From Kitasatospora fiedleri (GTDB taxonomy: Bacteria; Actinomycetota; Actinomycetes; Streptomycetales; Streptomycetaceae), in assembly GCF_948472415.1 (NCBI RefSeq), contig NZ_OX419519.1:4712001-4776000 (forward strand): a stretch of DNA of 64,000 bases, written 5' to 3'. Shown piece after piece: positions 51,059-60,587 of the stretch. Position 1 is the stretch's first letter; every line of letters starts with the position of its first letter. The translations under genes were made by a program, and so were the position numbers. The notes beneath the pieces were generated by a model. It saw nothing but the letters and a program-made list of their open reading frames with translations. It ran no database searches and had not been told where the DNA came from.

Positions 51059-52687
51059 ATGCGCGGTGCCAACCAGGCCAAGTGGGTTGTCGCAGCCGTC
51101 GCGGTCGCCCTCGCCGCCACCGCTTGCGGCAGCGGCAGCTCTTCGAGCGGCTCCACCGGGGCGTCCAACGCCCAGGGCACGTTCAGCTACCAGAGCACCG
51201 AGCCGCAGAACCCGCTCCAGCCGGCGAACGCCATGGAGGTCGGCGGCGGCCGCATCATCAAGACCCTGTTCAAGGGTCTGGTCGACTACGACCCCACCAG
51301 CGGTGAGCTCCGCAACCAGGTCGCCGACAAGATCGAGACCACCGACGCCCAGAACTACACCGTCACCCTGAAGTCGGGCTGGACCTTCCACGACGGCACC
51401 CCGGTGACCGCCAAGTCCTTCGTGGACGCCTGGAACTGGTCCGCCAACACCAAGAACAAGCAGATCAACTCGGACTGGTTCTCGGACATCCAGGGCTACG
51501 CGGACGTCCACCCGGACGAGGGCGACCCGAAGGCCGACACCATGTCCGGCCTGAAGGTCGTGGACGACACGCACTTCACCATCGCGCTGAACGGCCCGGT
51601 CTCGTACTTCGAGTACAAGCTCGGCTACACCGCCTTCTCGCCGCTGCCCGAGGTCTTCTTCACCGACCCGGCGAAGTACGGCCAGGCCCCGATCGGCAAC
51701 GGCCCCTACAAGTTCGTCTCGTGGGAGCACAACAAGGCCGTCACCGTCGCCGCCTACGACAAGTACGCGGGCGTCGACAAGCCGAAGAACGGCGGCATCG
51801 TCTTCAAGAACTACGCCCAGGCCGAGGGCGCCTACAAGGACCTGGTCTCCGACAACCTGGACGTGCTGGACCAGGTCGACCCGAGCGACCTGGCCTCGTA
51901 CAAGACCGACCTGGGCGACCGCGCCGTCGACCAGGCCCAGGGCGCCATCCAGTCGATCTCCTTCTCGCTGTACGCGGACGACTGGAAGCCGGAGAACCTG
52001 GCCAAGGTCCGCCAGGGCCTGTCGATGGCGATCGACCGCGACACCATCACCAAGACGGTGCTCAACGGCTCGCGCCAGCCCGCCAACTCCTGGGTCGCCC
52101 CGGGCGCCATGGGCTACAAGGACAACACCTGCGGCGAGTACTGCACGTACAACCCGGAGAAGGCCAAGCAGCTGATCACCGAGGGCGGCGGCGTCCCCGG
52201 CAACAAGATCACCGTGCTGTACAACGCCGACGGCGGCCACAAGGAGTGGGTGGACGCGGTCTGCAACTCCATCCGCCAGGCCACCGGCGTGGAGTGCACC
52301 GGCGACGCCAAGCCGGACTTCAAGACCTCCCGCGACCTGATCAAGAACAAGAAGGTCGACGGTCTGATGCGCACCGGCTGGGTGCAGGACTACCCGCTGA
52401 ACGCCAACTACCTGCGCGACGTCTACGGCACCGGCGCCGCGGCCAACGACGCCGGCTACTCCAGCCCGGAGTTCGACAAGCTGGCCGCCGAGGCGGACAA
52501 GGCCACCTCGGTCAAGGAGACCGCGGACCTGTACCAGAAGGCCGAGGAGCAGCTGGCCAAGGACATGCCGGCCATCCCGCTCTGGTACTACAAGACCACC
52601 GCCGGTTACTCGAAGAACGTGCAGAACGTGAAGTACGACTCCTTCGGCGACCCGGTCTTCACCCAGGTCGAGGTCAAGCAGAAGTAA
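51059..52687 (+). CDS. Oligopeptide ABC transporter substrate-binding lipoprotein (operon 1)
   Basis: This 542-residue lipoprotein has a signal peptide with lipobox LAATAC (cysteine near residue 21), a Ser/Gly-rich linker and an SBP_bac_5 (OppA/DppA/BldKB-type) binding domain. Motifs include LFKGLVDYDPTSG, WTFHDGTPVTAKSFVDAWNW and GLSMAIDRDTI. A Cys pair in DNTCGEYCTYNPEKA is shared with the operon 2 copy. AGGAGG lies seven bases before the ATG at 51059. Its genes stand directly after typA, the place of bldK in S. coelicolor, where import of an extracellular peptide is needed for aerial growth. Whether this protein is BldKB itself is not certain. Confidence 0.93.
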   Translation: MRGANQAKWVVAAVAVALAATACGSGSSSSGSTGASNAQGTFSYQSTEPQNPLQPANAMEVGGGRIIKTLFKGLVDYDPTSGELRNQVADKIETTDAQNYTVTLKSGWTFHDGTPVTAKSFVDAWNWSANTKNKQINSDWFSDIQGYADVHPDEGDPKADTMSGLKVVDDTHFTIALNGPVSYFEYKLGYTAFSPLPEVFFTDPAKYGQAPIGNGPYKFVSWEHNKAVTVAAYDKYAGVDKPKNGGIVFKNYAQAEGAYKDLVSDNLDVLDQVDPSDLASYKTDLGDRAVDQAQGAIQSISFSLYADDWKPENLAKVRQGLSMAIDRDTITKTVLNGSRQPANSWVAPGAMGYKDNTCGEYCTYNPEKAKQLITEGGGVPGNKITVLYNADGGHKEWVDAVCNSIRQATGVECTGDAKPDFKTSRDLIKNKKVDGLMRTGWVQDYPLNANYLRDVYGTGAAANDAGYSSPEFDKLAAEADKATSVKETADLYQKAEEQLAKDMPAIPLWYYKTTAGYSKNVQNVKYDSFGDPVFTQVEVKQK

Positions 52688-52717
52688 CCGAGCCGGCACC
52701 GCGCGGCTCGAACAGAC

Positions 52718-52765
52718 ACGGCCGGTGCCGTGCCCCGCCCCACCGGGCGGCCCGGCACCGGCCGT
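52718..52765 (+). terminator. Hairpin between binding-protein and permease genes (operon 1)
   Basis: ACGGCCGGTGCCG pairs with CGGCACCGGCCGT, with an inner CCGCCC/GGGCGG stem. In this position it probably attenuates, giving more lipoprotein than membrane components. Confidence 0.7.
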
Positions 52766-52827
52766 TGTCACGTCCAGAACTCTGACACCGGGACGACAGC
52801 CCGTCAGAGCAGTCAATTGGAGGCACG

Positions 52828-53754
52828 ATGGGGCGCTACGTCGCGAGGCGACTGCTCCAGATGATCCCGGTGTTCCTGGGCACGGTCACCATCATCTTCT
52901 TCATGACCCGTCTGCTGCCCGGCGACCCCGCGGCGGCGATGTGGGGCGACAAGGCCGCCGACCCGGCCCAGCTCGCCGCGTTCAAGCACGACATGGGACT
53001 CGACGTCTCCAAGTGGCAGCAGTACCTCAACTACATGGGGAACCTGCTCACCGGCAACTTCGGCACGGCCATGAACGGCCGCAAGGTCATCGACCTGATC
53101 GGCGAGGCCCTCCCGGTCACCGTCCGACTGGCGCTGCTGGCCTTCGTCTTCGAGCTGGTCGTCGGCATCGGCATCGGCCTGTTCGCCGGCCTGCGCCGGG
53201 GCAAGGCGTTCGACAAGTCGACCCTGGTCCTGACCCTGCTGCTGATCTCCGTCCCCGTCCCGGTGCTCGGCTTCGTCTTCCAGACCGTCTTCGGCATCCA
53301 GCTCGGCTGGGTCACCCCGACGGTGCAGAGCAGCACCGACCTGAGCCAGCTGATCCTGCCCGCCGTCGTGCTGGGCTCGATCTCGCTCGCGTACGTCGCC
53401 CGCCTGACCCGGACCTCCATCGCGGAGAACCTGAAGGCCGACTACATGCGCACCGCCGTCGCCAAGGGCCTGCCCCGGCGCAAGGTGATCGGCACCCACC
53501 TGCTGCGCAACTCGATGATCCCGGTGGTCACCTTCCTGGGCACCGACCTGGGCGCCCTGATGGGCGGCGCGATCGTCACCGAGGGCATCTTCAACGTCCA
53601 GGGCGTCGGCCACGCGCTCTACCAGGCCATCAACCGCAACGAGGGCGCGACCGTCTCCGGCTTCGTCGTGGTGCTGGTGCTGGTCTACCTGGTTGCCAGC
53701 CTGCTCGTCGACCTGCTCTACGCGGTCCTGGACCCGAGGATCCGGTATGCCTGA
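52828..53754 (+). CDS. Peptide ABC transporter permease, OppB/DppB type (operon 1)
   Basis: This 308-residue inner-membrane permease of the binding-protein-dependent family has six predicted helices. The N-terminal GRYVARRLLQMIPVFLGTV and the EAA loop ADYMRTAVAKGLPRRKVIGTHLLRNSMIPVVT (EAAxxxG equivalent) are in the expected positions. It overlaps the next permease gene by eight bases (ATGCCTGA), so the two halves of the translocation pore are coupled. The start ATG has GGAGG upstream. Confidence 0.95.
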   Translation: MGRYVARRLLQMIPVFLGTVTIIFFMTRLLPGDPAAAMWGDKAADPAQLAAFKHDMGLDVSKWQQYLNYMGNLLTGNFGTAMNGRKVIDLIGEALPVTVRLALLAFVFELVVGIGIGLFAGLRRGKAFDKSTLVLTLLLISVPVPVLGFVFQTVFGIQLGWVTPTVQSSTDLSQLILPAVVLGSISLAYVARLTRTSIAENLKADYMRTAVAKGLPRRKVIGTHLLRNSMIPVVTFLGTDLGALMGGAIVTEGIFNVQGVGHALYQAINRNEGATVSGFVVVLVLVYLVASLLVDLLYAVLDPRIRYA

Positions 53755-54697
53755 CCTGATCACGAAGAACGCCCCCGCCGGGGACGGCGAGACCCCCGCC
53801 GAGCGGGTCGCCGTCCCGATGCCCAAGACCGAGAAGCCGCGCAGCCTCGGCCTGGACGCCTGGCACGACCTGCGCAAGCGCCCGGTCTTCATCATCTCGG
53901 CCGCGCTGATCGTCCTGCTGGTGCTGTTCGCGATCTTCCCCAGCCTGTTCACCTCGGTGGACCCGCGGGCCGGCGACCTGCGCCACCACTACCTGACCAA
54001 GCCGCAGTACCTGCACTTCTTCCAGGCCGACTGGTTCGGCTACGACGGCCAGGGCCGCTCCATCTACGCCCGGGTGATCTACGGCGCCCGCGCCTCGGTG
54101 GTCGTCGGCATCTGCGTCACCACCGGCGTCACCGTCCTGGGCGGCCTGCTGGGCATGGTGGCCGGCTACTACGGCGGCTGGGTCGACACCATCGTCTCCC
54201 GCTTCACCGACATGGTCTTCGGCATCCCGCTGCTGCTCGGCGCGCTGGTCATGCTGAACGCCTTCTCGGTCCGCACGGTCTGGTCGGTGGTCTTCGCCCT
54301 GGTGGTGCTCGGCTGGACGCAGATGACCCGCGTGATGCGCGGCTCGGTGATCACCGTCAAGCAGTCCGACTACGTGACCGCGGCCAAGGCGCTCGGCGCC
54401 GGCACCGGCCGGATCATGTTCAAGCACATCCTGCCGAACGCGATCGCCCCGGTGATCGTGGTGGCGACCATCGCGCTGGGCGGCTACATCGCCACCGAGG
54501 CCACGCTGAGCTTCCTCGGCATCGGCCTCCAGGACCCGACCATCTCCTGGGGCATCGACATCAACTCGGCCCAGAAGGTGATCCGGCAGGCGCCGTTCGC
54601 GCTGTTCTTCCCGGCCGGCATGCTCAGCCTCACCGTGCTGGCGTTCATCATGCTCGGCGACGCGGTGCGCGACGCCCTCGACCCGAAGCTGCGTTGA
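53747..54697 (+). CDS. Peptide ABC transporter permease, OppC/DppC type (operon 1)
   Basis: This 316-residue permease has an N-terminal cytoplasmic extension of about 45 residues and six helices. The OppC-type N-domain has DLRKRPVFIISAALIVLLVLFAIF, and the EAA loop region has QSDYVTAAKALGAGTGRIMFKHILPNAIAPVIV. LSFLGIGLQDPTISWG is the family signature. The ATG at 53747 overlaps the previous stop codon. Confidence 0.95.
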   Translation: MPDLITKNAPAGDGETPAERVAVPMPKTEKPRSLGLDAWHDLRKRPVFIISAALIVLLVLFAIFPSLFTSVDPRAGDLRHHYLTKPQYLHFFQADWFGYDGQGRSIYARVIYGARASVVVGICVTTGVTVLGGLLGMVAGYYGGWVDTIVSRFTDMVFGIPLLLGALVMLNAFSVRTVWSVVFALVVLGWTQMTRVMRGSVITVKQSDYVTAAKALGAGTGRIMFKHILPNAIAPVIVVATIALGGYIATEATLSFLGIGLQDPTISWGIDINSAQKVIRQAPFALFFPAGMLSLTVLAFIMLGDAVRDALDPKLR

Positions 54698-54714
54698 GAG
54701 AGGCGGCCCGCATC

Positions 54715-55767
54715 ATGACCACCGCACGTGAGAAGACCACTGCCGTGAAGGACCGTCCGGCCCCCGGCACCCCGCTGCTCGAAGTCCGCGACCTGCACGT
54801 CGAGTTCAAGACCCGGGACGGCGTCGCCAAGGCCGTCAACGGCGTCAACTACTCGGTCGCGGCCGGCGAGACGCTGGCCGTGCTGGGCGAGTCCGGCTCC
54901 GGCAAGTCCGTCACCGCGCAGACCATCATGGGCATCCTCGACATGCCGCCCGGCCGGGTCACCGCCGGCGAGATCCTGTTCCGCGGCCGGGACATGCTCA
55001 AGATGTCCCACGAGGAGCGCCGGAAGATCCGCGGCCGGAAGATCGCGATGATCTTCCAGGACGCGCTCTCCTCGCTCAACCCGGTGCTCTCCGTCGGCTA
55101 CCAGCTCGGCGAGATGTTCCGGGTGCACGAGGGCGCCTCCAAGAAGGAGGCCAAGGCCAAGGCCATCGAGCTGATGGACCGGGTCCGCATCCCCGCCGCC
55201 GCCCAGCGGGTGGGCGACTTCCCGCACCAGTTCTCCGGCGGCATGCGCCAGCGCATCATGATCGCGATGGCGCTGGCCCTGGAACCGGACCTGATCATCG
55301 CCGACGAGCCGACCACCGCGCTGGACGTCACCGTCCAGGCCCAGGTGATGGACCTGCTCGCCGAGCTCCAGGCCGAGTACCACATGGGCCTGATCCTGAT
55401 CACCCACGACCTCGGCGTGGTCGCCGACGTCGCGGACAAGATCGCCGTCATGTACGCCGGCCGGATCGTCGAGACCGCCCCCGTGCACGACCTGTACGCC
55501 AACCCCGCCCACCCCTACACCGAGGGCCTGCTCCGGTCGATCCCGCGACTGGACCAGAAGGGCGAGGAGCTGTACGCGATCAAGGGCCTGCCGCCCAACC
55601 TCTACAAGGTCCCGGCCGGCTGCGCGTTCAACCCGCGCTGCGACAAGGCCGTCGACCTGTGCCGTACCGAGGTCCCCGCCCTGCACCAGGTCACCGACCG
55701 GGACGGCGCGGAGCTCGCCGGGCGCAAGAGCGCCTGCCACCTCTGGAAGGAGACCCTCCATGGCTGA
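54715..55767 (+). CDS. Peptide ABC transporter ATPase, OppD/DppD type (operon 1)
   Basis: This 350-residue ABC ATPase has Walker A GESGSGKSVTAQTIMG, Q-loop IFQDALSSLNP, signature FSGGMRQRI, Walker B LIIADEPTTALDV and switch His in ITHDLG. The oligopeptide-type C-terminal region with the FxPRC cysteine pattern (AGCAFNPRCDKAVDLC and later CHLW) is present; in related proteins this binds iron-sulfur or metal. Residues about 190-260 are encoded by DNA identical to operon 2 over 203 bases. It overlaps the next gene by eight bases. Confidence 0.95.
   Translation: MTTAREKTTAVKDRPAPGTPLLEVRDLHVEFKTRDGVAKAVNGVNYSVAAGETLAVLGESGSGKSVTAQTIMGILDMPPGRVTAGEILFRGRDMLKMSHEERRKIRGRKIAMIFQDALSSLNPVLSVGYQLGEMFRVHEGASKKEAKAKAIELMDRVRIPAAAQRVGDFPHQFSGGMRQRIMIAMALALEPDLIIADEPTTALDVTVQAQVMDLLAELQAEYHMGLILITHDLGVVADVADKIAVMYAGRIVETAPVHDLYANPAHPYTEGLLRSIPRLDQKGEELYAIKGLPPNLYKVPAGCAFNPRCDKAVDLCRTEVPALHQVTDRDGAELAGRKSACHLWKETLHG
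55288..55490 (+). repeat. 203-bp segment identical to 61158-61360
   Basis: The two ATPase genes share every base from GACCTGATCATC to CCCGTGCACGA, spanning Walker B through the switch histidine. Confidence 0.9.
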
Positions 55768-56779
55768 GCAGCCCATCCTGGAGGTCCGCGACCTGGTCAA
55801 GCACTACCCGCTGACCCAGGGCATCCTGTTCAAGAAGCAGGTCGGCGCGGTCAAGGCCGTCGACGGCATCTCCTTCAGCCTGAACAAGGGCGAGACGCTC
55901 GGCATCGTCGGCGAGTCCGGCTGCGGCAAGTCCACCCTCGCCAAGGTCCTGATGAACCTGGAGCGGGCCACCGCCGGCCAGGTGCTCTACAAGGGCGAGG
56001 ACATCTCCCGGCTCTCCGGCGCCGCGCTCAAGGCGGTGCGCCGCAACATCCAGATGGTCTTCCAGGACCCGTACACCTCGCTGAACCCGCGGATGACGGT
56101 CGGCGACATCATCGGCGAGCCGTACGAGATCCACCCCGAGGTGGCGCCCAAGGGCGACCGCCGCAAGGCGGTGCAGGACCTGCTGGACGTGGTCGGGCTC
56201 AACCCCGAGTACATCAACCGGTACCCGCACCAGTTCTCCGGCGGCCAGCGCCAGCGCATCGGCATCGCCCGCGGCCTGGCGCTCAAGCCGGAGATCATCA
56301 TCTGCGACGAGCCGGTCTCCGCGCTGGACGTCTCGGTGCAGGCCCAGGTGATCAACCTGCTGGAGCAGCTCCAGCAGGACTTCGAGCTCTCCTACATGTT
56401 CATCGCGCACGACCTCTCCATCGTCCGGCACATCTCCGACCGGGTCGGCGTGATGTACCTCGGCAAGATGGTCGAGATCGGCACCGACCTGGAGATCTAC
56501 GACCACGCCACCCACCCGTACACCCAGGCGCTGCTCTCCGCGGTGCCGGTGCCGGACCCGGCGGACCGCGAGAACCGCGAGCGGATCATCCTCTCCGGGG
56601 ACATCCCCTCCCCGGCCAACCCGCCCTCCGGGTGCCGGTTCCGCACCCGCTGCTGGAAGGCGGAGGAGCGCTGCGCCACCGAGGTCCCGCTGCTCGCCGT
56701 CCCGGAGCTGCCGGCCCCCGGCGCCCGGCACGAGTCGGCCTGCCACTTCGCGTCGGAGCGCGAGACCGCCGCGGCGTGA
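55760..56779 (+). CDS. Peptide ABC transporter ATPase, OppF/DppF type (operon 1)
   Basis: This 339-residue ABC ATPase has Walker A GESGCGKSTLAKVLM, Q-loop VFQDPYTSLNPRM, signature FSGGQRQRIGIARGLA, Walker B IIICDEPVSALDV and switch AHDLSIV. The C-terminal extension has PPSGCRFRTRCWKAEERC, followed by CHF. It is the last gene of operon 1 and is followed by a hairpin. Two stretches of 137 and 162 bases are identical to the operon 2 counterpart. Confidence 0.95.
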   Translation: MAEQPILEVRDLVKHYPLTQGILFKKQVGAVKAVDGISFSLNKGETLGIVGESGCGKSTLAKVLMNLERATAGQVLYKGEDISRLSGAALKAVRRNIQMVFQDPYTSLNPRMTVGDIIGEPYEIHPEVAPKGDRRKAVQDLLDVVGLNPEYINRYPHQFSGGQRQRIGIARGLALKPEIIICDEPVSALDVSVQAQVINLLEQLQQDFELSYMFIAHDLSIVRHISDRVGVMYLGKMVEIGTDLEIYDHATHPYTQALLSAVPVPDPADRENRERIILSGDIPSPANPPSGCRFRTRCWKAEERCATEVPLLAVPELPAPGARHESACHFASERETAAA

Positions 56780-56796
56780 GCCGGACGCGGCCGCGG

Positions 56797-56831
56797 ACGG
56801 GGGCACCGGGAGACACTCCCGGTGCCCCCGT
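56797..56831 (+). terminator. Terminator after operon 1
   Basis: ACGGGGGCACCGGGA pairs exactly with TCCCGGTGCCCCCGT around GACAC. Confidence 0.9.
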
Positions 56832-56930
56832 CGCGTTCCTCCCCCGTCCGGCCCTACTGCGGTCGCGTCGCCGCGGCCCGGCCCTTCTCATGAGGTGAGA
56901 TGCGTCTTACCCCCCTGAGGAGGAAGCTCC

Positions 56931-58556
56931 ATGCCTGCAGGCACCCGCGTGCGCTGGGCCCTGGTCAGTGCGACGTCCGTGGCCCTGGTGGCCACGGGCT
57001 GTGGCAGTAGTGGCAGCGGCTCCGGCAGCGGTTCGTCCGACACCAGCAAGACGTTCACGTACCAGAGCAGCGAGCCGCAGAACCCGCTGCAGCCGGCCAA
57101 CGCCAACGAGACCGGCGGCGGACGCATCGTGCAGAACCTGTTCAAGGGCCTGGCCGACTACGACCCGTCCAACGGCAAGCTGCGGATGCAGGTCGCCGAC
57201 TCGATCGACACCAGCGACTCGCAGACCTACAACGTGACGCTCAAGTCGGGCTGGACCTTCCACGACGGGACGCCGGTGACCGCGAAGAGCTTCGTGGACG
57301 CCTGGAACTGGGCGGCGAACACCGGCAACAACCAGATCAACAGCTCCTGGTTCGGGGACATCGAGGGATACAAGGACGTCCACCCGGACAGCGGCTCGCC
57401 GACCACCGACAAGATGTCCGGCCTGACCGTCCAGGACGACACCCACTTCACCATCAAGCTCTCCAACAAGGTCTCGTACTTCCCGTACAAGCTGGGGTAC
57501 GTGGCCTTCTCGCCGCTCCCGGAGGGGTTCTTCAAGGACCCGGCGGGCTACGGGCAGAAGCCGGTGGGCAACGGCCCCTACGAGTTCGTCAGCTGGGACC
57601 ACAACTCGCAGGTGGTCACCAAGACCTTCGCCAACTACCAGGGCGTGGACAAGCCGAAGAACGGCGGCGTCGTCTTCAAGATGTACACCACCGCCGAGGC
57701 CGCCTACGCGGACCTGCAGTCGAACAACCTGGACGTGATGGACCAGGTGCCGCCGTCGGCGCTGGCGAACTACAAGAACGACCTCGGCGACCGGGCGATC
57801 GACTCCCCGCAGGGCGCGATCCAGAACATCGGCTTCACCCTCTACCAGGCCGACTGGCAGGGCCAGGACAAGGCCAAGGTCCGGCAGGGCCTGTCGATGG
57901 CGATCGACCGGGACACCATCACCAAGACGGTGCTCCAGGGCTCGCGCAAGTCGGCCACCGCCTGGGTCGCCGAGGGCGTCGAGGGCTACAAGTCCGGTAC
58001 CTGCGGGGACTACTGCACGTACAACCCGGACAAGGCGAAGCAGATGATCACCGAGGGCGGCGGTGTCCCGGGCAACGCCGTCAAGATCACGTACAACGCG
58101 GACGGCGGCCACAAGGAGTGGGTGGACGCGGTCTGCAACTCGATCCGGCAGGCGACCGGGGTGGACTGCAGCGGCGACCCGAAGACCGACTTCAAGACCG
58201 CCCGCGCGGCGATCACCGGGCACCAGATCAACGGCCTGTTCCGCACCGGCTGGGTGCAGGACTACCCGCTGAACGCCAACTTCCTGGCCGACGTCTACAA
58301 GACCGGCGCCGCCTCCAACGACTTCGGCTACTCCAGCCCGGAGTTCGACAAGCTCGCCAACGAGGCCGACCAGGCCGCCTCGATCCAGGACACCGCGACC
58401 GGCTACCAGAAGGCCGAGGAGCAGCTGGCGATCGACATGCCGGCCATCCCGCTCTGGTACTACCGGACCAACTCCGGCTACTCCACCAACGTCAAGAACG
58501 TCACGTTCGACTCCTTCGGCAACCCGGCCTGGACCCAGGTCGAGGTCAAGGGCTGA
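56931..58556 (+). CDS. Oligopeptide ABC transporter substrate-binding lipoprotein (operon 2)
   Basis: This 541-residue paralogue of the protein at 51059 looks roughly 70 percent identical by eye over the aligned parts. The lipobox is LVATGC, followed by a Gly/Ser linker and the SBP_bac_5 domain with LFKGLADYDPSNG and WTFHDGTPVTAKSFVDAWNW. The Cys pair in GTCGDYCTYNPDKA is also conserved. GAGGAGG lies upstream of the ATG. The order binding protein-permease-permease-ATPase-ATPase matches SCO5117-5121 of S. coelicolor as recalled. Confidence 0.94.
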   Translation: MPAGTRVRWALVSATSVALVATGCGSSGSGSGSGSSDTSKTFTYQSSEPQNPLQPANANETGGGRIVQNLFKGLADYDPSNGKLRMQVADSIDTSDSQTYNVTLKSGWTFHDGTPVTAKSFVDAWNWAANTGNNQINSSWFGDIEGYKDVHPDSGSPTTDKMSGLTVQDDTHFTIKLSNKVSYFPYKLGYVAFSPLPEGFFKDPAGYGQKPVGNGPYEFVSWDHNSQVVTKTFANYQGVDKPKNGGVVFKMYTTAEAAYADLQSNNLDVMDQVPPSALANYKNDLGDRAIDSPQGAIQNIGFTLYQADWQGQDKAKVRQGLSMAIDRDTITKTVLQGSRKSATAWVAEGVEGYKSGTCGDYCTYNPDKAKQMITEGGGVPGNAVKITYNADGGHKEWVDAVCNSIRQATGVDCSGDPKTDFKTARAAITGHQINGLFRTGWVQDYPLNANFLADVYKTGAASNDFGYSSPEFDKLANEADQAASIQDTATGYQKAEEQLAIDMPAIPLWYYRTNSGYSTNVKNVTFDSFGNPAWTQVEVKG

Positions 58557-58571
58557 CCGTGCCCGGCACCG

Positions 58572-58601
58572 GCCCCGCCCTCCCCGCACGGGGGGCGGGG
58601 C
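58572..58601 (+). terminator. Hairpin between binding-protein and permease genes (operon 2)
   Basis: GCCCCGCCCTCC pairs with GGGGGGCGGGGC (one wobble), in the same place as the hairpin of operon 1. Confidence 0.65.
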
Positions 58602-58638
58602 TCCGGTACTACGTCACCCCTTCGGAGGGAGGGCTCCC

Positions 58639-59565
58639 ATGGGCCACTACGTGCTACGCCGCGTGCTCCAGATGATCCCGGTGTTCTTCGGGGCCACGCT
58701 GCTGATCTTCCTGATGGTGTACAGCCTGCCCGGCGACCCGATCGCCGCGATGTTCGGAGACAAGGCGGCCGACCCGGCGACCGTGGCCAACCTGCGGCAC
58801 CAGTACTACCTCGACCAGCCGCTGTGGAAGCAGTACCTGCACTACATGGGCAACATCTTCCGCCTGGACTTCGGCACCAGCTTCACCGGCCGCCCGGTCT
58901 CCGAGATCATGGCGGACGCCTTCCCGGTCACCATCCGGCTGGCCCTGGTCGCCTTCTTCTTCGAGATCGTGATCGGCCTGCCGCTCGGTCTGCTGGCCGG
59001 CCTCAAGCGCGGCAGCATCGCGGACTCCCTGGTGCTGGTGCTGACCCTGGTGGTCATCTCGATCCCGGTCTTCGTGCTCGGCAACATCGCCCAGACGGTC
59101 TTCGCGATCAACCTCGGCTGGGTGACGGCGACCGTCCAGGACTCCAAGGACATCAGCCAGTTGATCCTGCCCGGCCTGGTGCTGGCCTCCCTGTCGCTGG
59201 CGTACGTCGCCCGGCTCACCCGCACCTCGATCGGCGAGAACCTGCGCGCCGACTACATCCGCACCGCGGTGGCCAAGGGTCTGCCGCGGCGCACCATCAT
59301 CGGGCGGCACCTGCTGCGCAACTCGCTGATCCCGGTGGTGACCTTCCTGGGCACCGACCTGGGCGCGCTGATGGGCGGAGCGATCGTCACCGAGGGCATC
59401 TTCAACATCGCCGGCGTGGGCAACGTCCTCTACAAGGCGATCAACCAGAAGGAAGGCCCGACGGTGGTCGGCATCGTCACCGTGCTGGTGCTGGTCTACC
59501 TGGTCGCCAGCCTGATCGTCGACCTGCTCTACGCCGTCCTGGACCCGAGGATCCGCTATGCCTGA
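58639..59565 (+). CDS. Peptide ABC transporter permease, OppB/DppB type (operon 2)
   Basis: This 308-residue permease is the same length as its operon 1 counterpart. GHYVLRRVLQMIPVFFGAT starts it and ADYIRTAVAKGLPRRTIIGRHLLRNSLIPVV forms the EAA loop. GGAGGGAG precedes the ATG. It overlaps the next permease gene by eight bases (ATGCCTGA), exactly as in operon 1. Confidence 0.95.
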   Translation: MGHYVLRRVLQMIPVFFGATLLIFLMVYSLPGDPIAAMFGDKAADPATVANLRHQYYLDQPLWKQYLHYMGNIFRLDFGTSFTGRPVSEIMADAFPVTIRLALVAFFFEIVIGLPLGLLAGLKRGSIADSLVLVLTLVVISIPVFVLGNIAQTVFAINLGWVTATVQDSKDISQLILPGLVLASLSLAYVARLTRTSIGENLRADYIRTAVAKGLPRRTIIGRHLLRNSLIPVVTFLGTDLGALMGGAIVTEGIFNIAGVGNVLYKAINQKEGPTVVGIVTVLVLVYLVASLIVDLLYAVLDPRIRYA

Positions 59566-60571
59566 GCGCAACGAGGACATCCCCGACGACCACGACCCGC
59601 TGCGCAACATCCAGCCGACCGACAGCGACCACCTGGACTACGTCGGCCAGCAGGGCCTGGCGGTCGAGCAGGAGACGCTGATCGAGCCCGACCCGGCCAA
59701 GCGGGAGCAGGCGCGCAGCCTGTGGGGCGATGCCTGGCGGGACCTGCGGCGCCGGCCGGTCTTCCTGATCTCGGCGGTGCTGATCCTGCTGCTGGTGCTG
59801 GTCGCGATCTTCCCCGGGCTGTTCACCGACACCGACCCGCGGGCCGCCGACCTGACCAAGGACTACCTGCGCAAGCCCGACTACACCGACTTCTTCGGGG
59901 CCGGCTGGTTCGGCTACGACGGCCAGGGCCGCTCGATCTACGCCCGGGTGGTCTACGGGGCGCGAGCCTCGATCACGGTCGGCATCTGCGTCACCCTGGC
60001 GGTGACCCTGCTCGGCGGGCTGGTCGGCATGGTGGCCGGCTACTTCGGCGGCTGGGTCGACGCCGTGCTCTCCCGGCTCACCGACATCTTCTTCGGCATC
60101 CCGCTGCTGCTCGGCGCCCTGGTGCTGCTGAACGCGTTCGCCACCCGCACCGTCTGGTCGGTGGTGGTCGCGCTGGTCTTCCTCGGCTGGACACAGCTGG
60201 CCCGCGTGATGCGCGGCTCGGTGATCACCGTCAAGCAGTCCGACTACGTGGTCGCCGGGCGGGCACTGGGCGCCGGCACCCGGCGGCTGATGCTCCGGCA
60301 CATCCTGCCGAACGCGATCGCCCCGGTGATCGTGGTCGCGACCATCGCGCTGGGCGGCTACATCACCGCGGAGGCCACGCTGAGCTTCCTCGGCATCGGC
60401 CTCCAGGATCCGACGATCTCCTGGGGCGTGGACATCTCGTCCGCGCAGCGGGTGATCCGCCAGGCGCCGTTCGCCCTGTTCTTCCCGGCCGCCGCGCTCT
60501 CCGTCACCGTGCTGGCCTTCATCATGCTGGGCGACGCGGTGCGCGACGCCCTCGATCCGAAGCTGCGCTGA
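59558..60571 (+). CDS. Peptide ABC transporter permease, OppC/DppC type (operon 2)
   Basis: This 337-residue permease has an acidic N-terminal cytoplasmic segment about 20 residues longer than the operon 1 copy (PERNEDIPDDHDPLRNIQPT). The core is closely related: DLRRRPVFLISAVLILLLVLVA, QSDYVVAGRALGAGTRRLML and LSFLGIGLQDPTISWGVD. The longer tail may distinguish its cognate ATPases. Confidence 0.94.
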   Translation: MPERNEDIPDDHDPLRNIQPTDSDHLDYVGQQGLAVEQETLIEPDPAKREQARSLWGDAWRDLRRRPVFLISAVLILLLVLVAIFPGLFTDTDPRAADLTKDYLRKPDYTDFFGAGWFGYDGQGRSIYARVVYGARASITVGICVTLAVTLLGGLVGMVAGYFGGWVDAVLSRLTDIFFGIPLLLGALVLLNAFATRTVWSVVVALVFLGWTQLARVMRGSVITVKQSDYVVAGRALGAGTRRLMLRHILPNAIAPVIVVATIALGGYITAEATLSFLGIGLQDPTISWGVDISSAQRVIRQAPFALFFPAAALSVTVLAFIMLGDAVRDALDPKLR

Positions 60572-60587
60572 GCGAGGGGAAAGGCAC

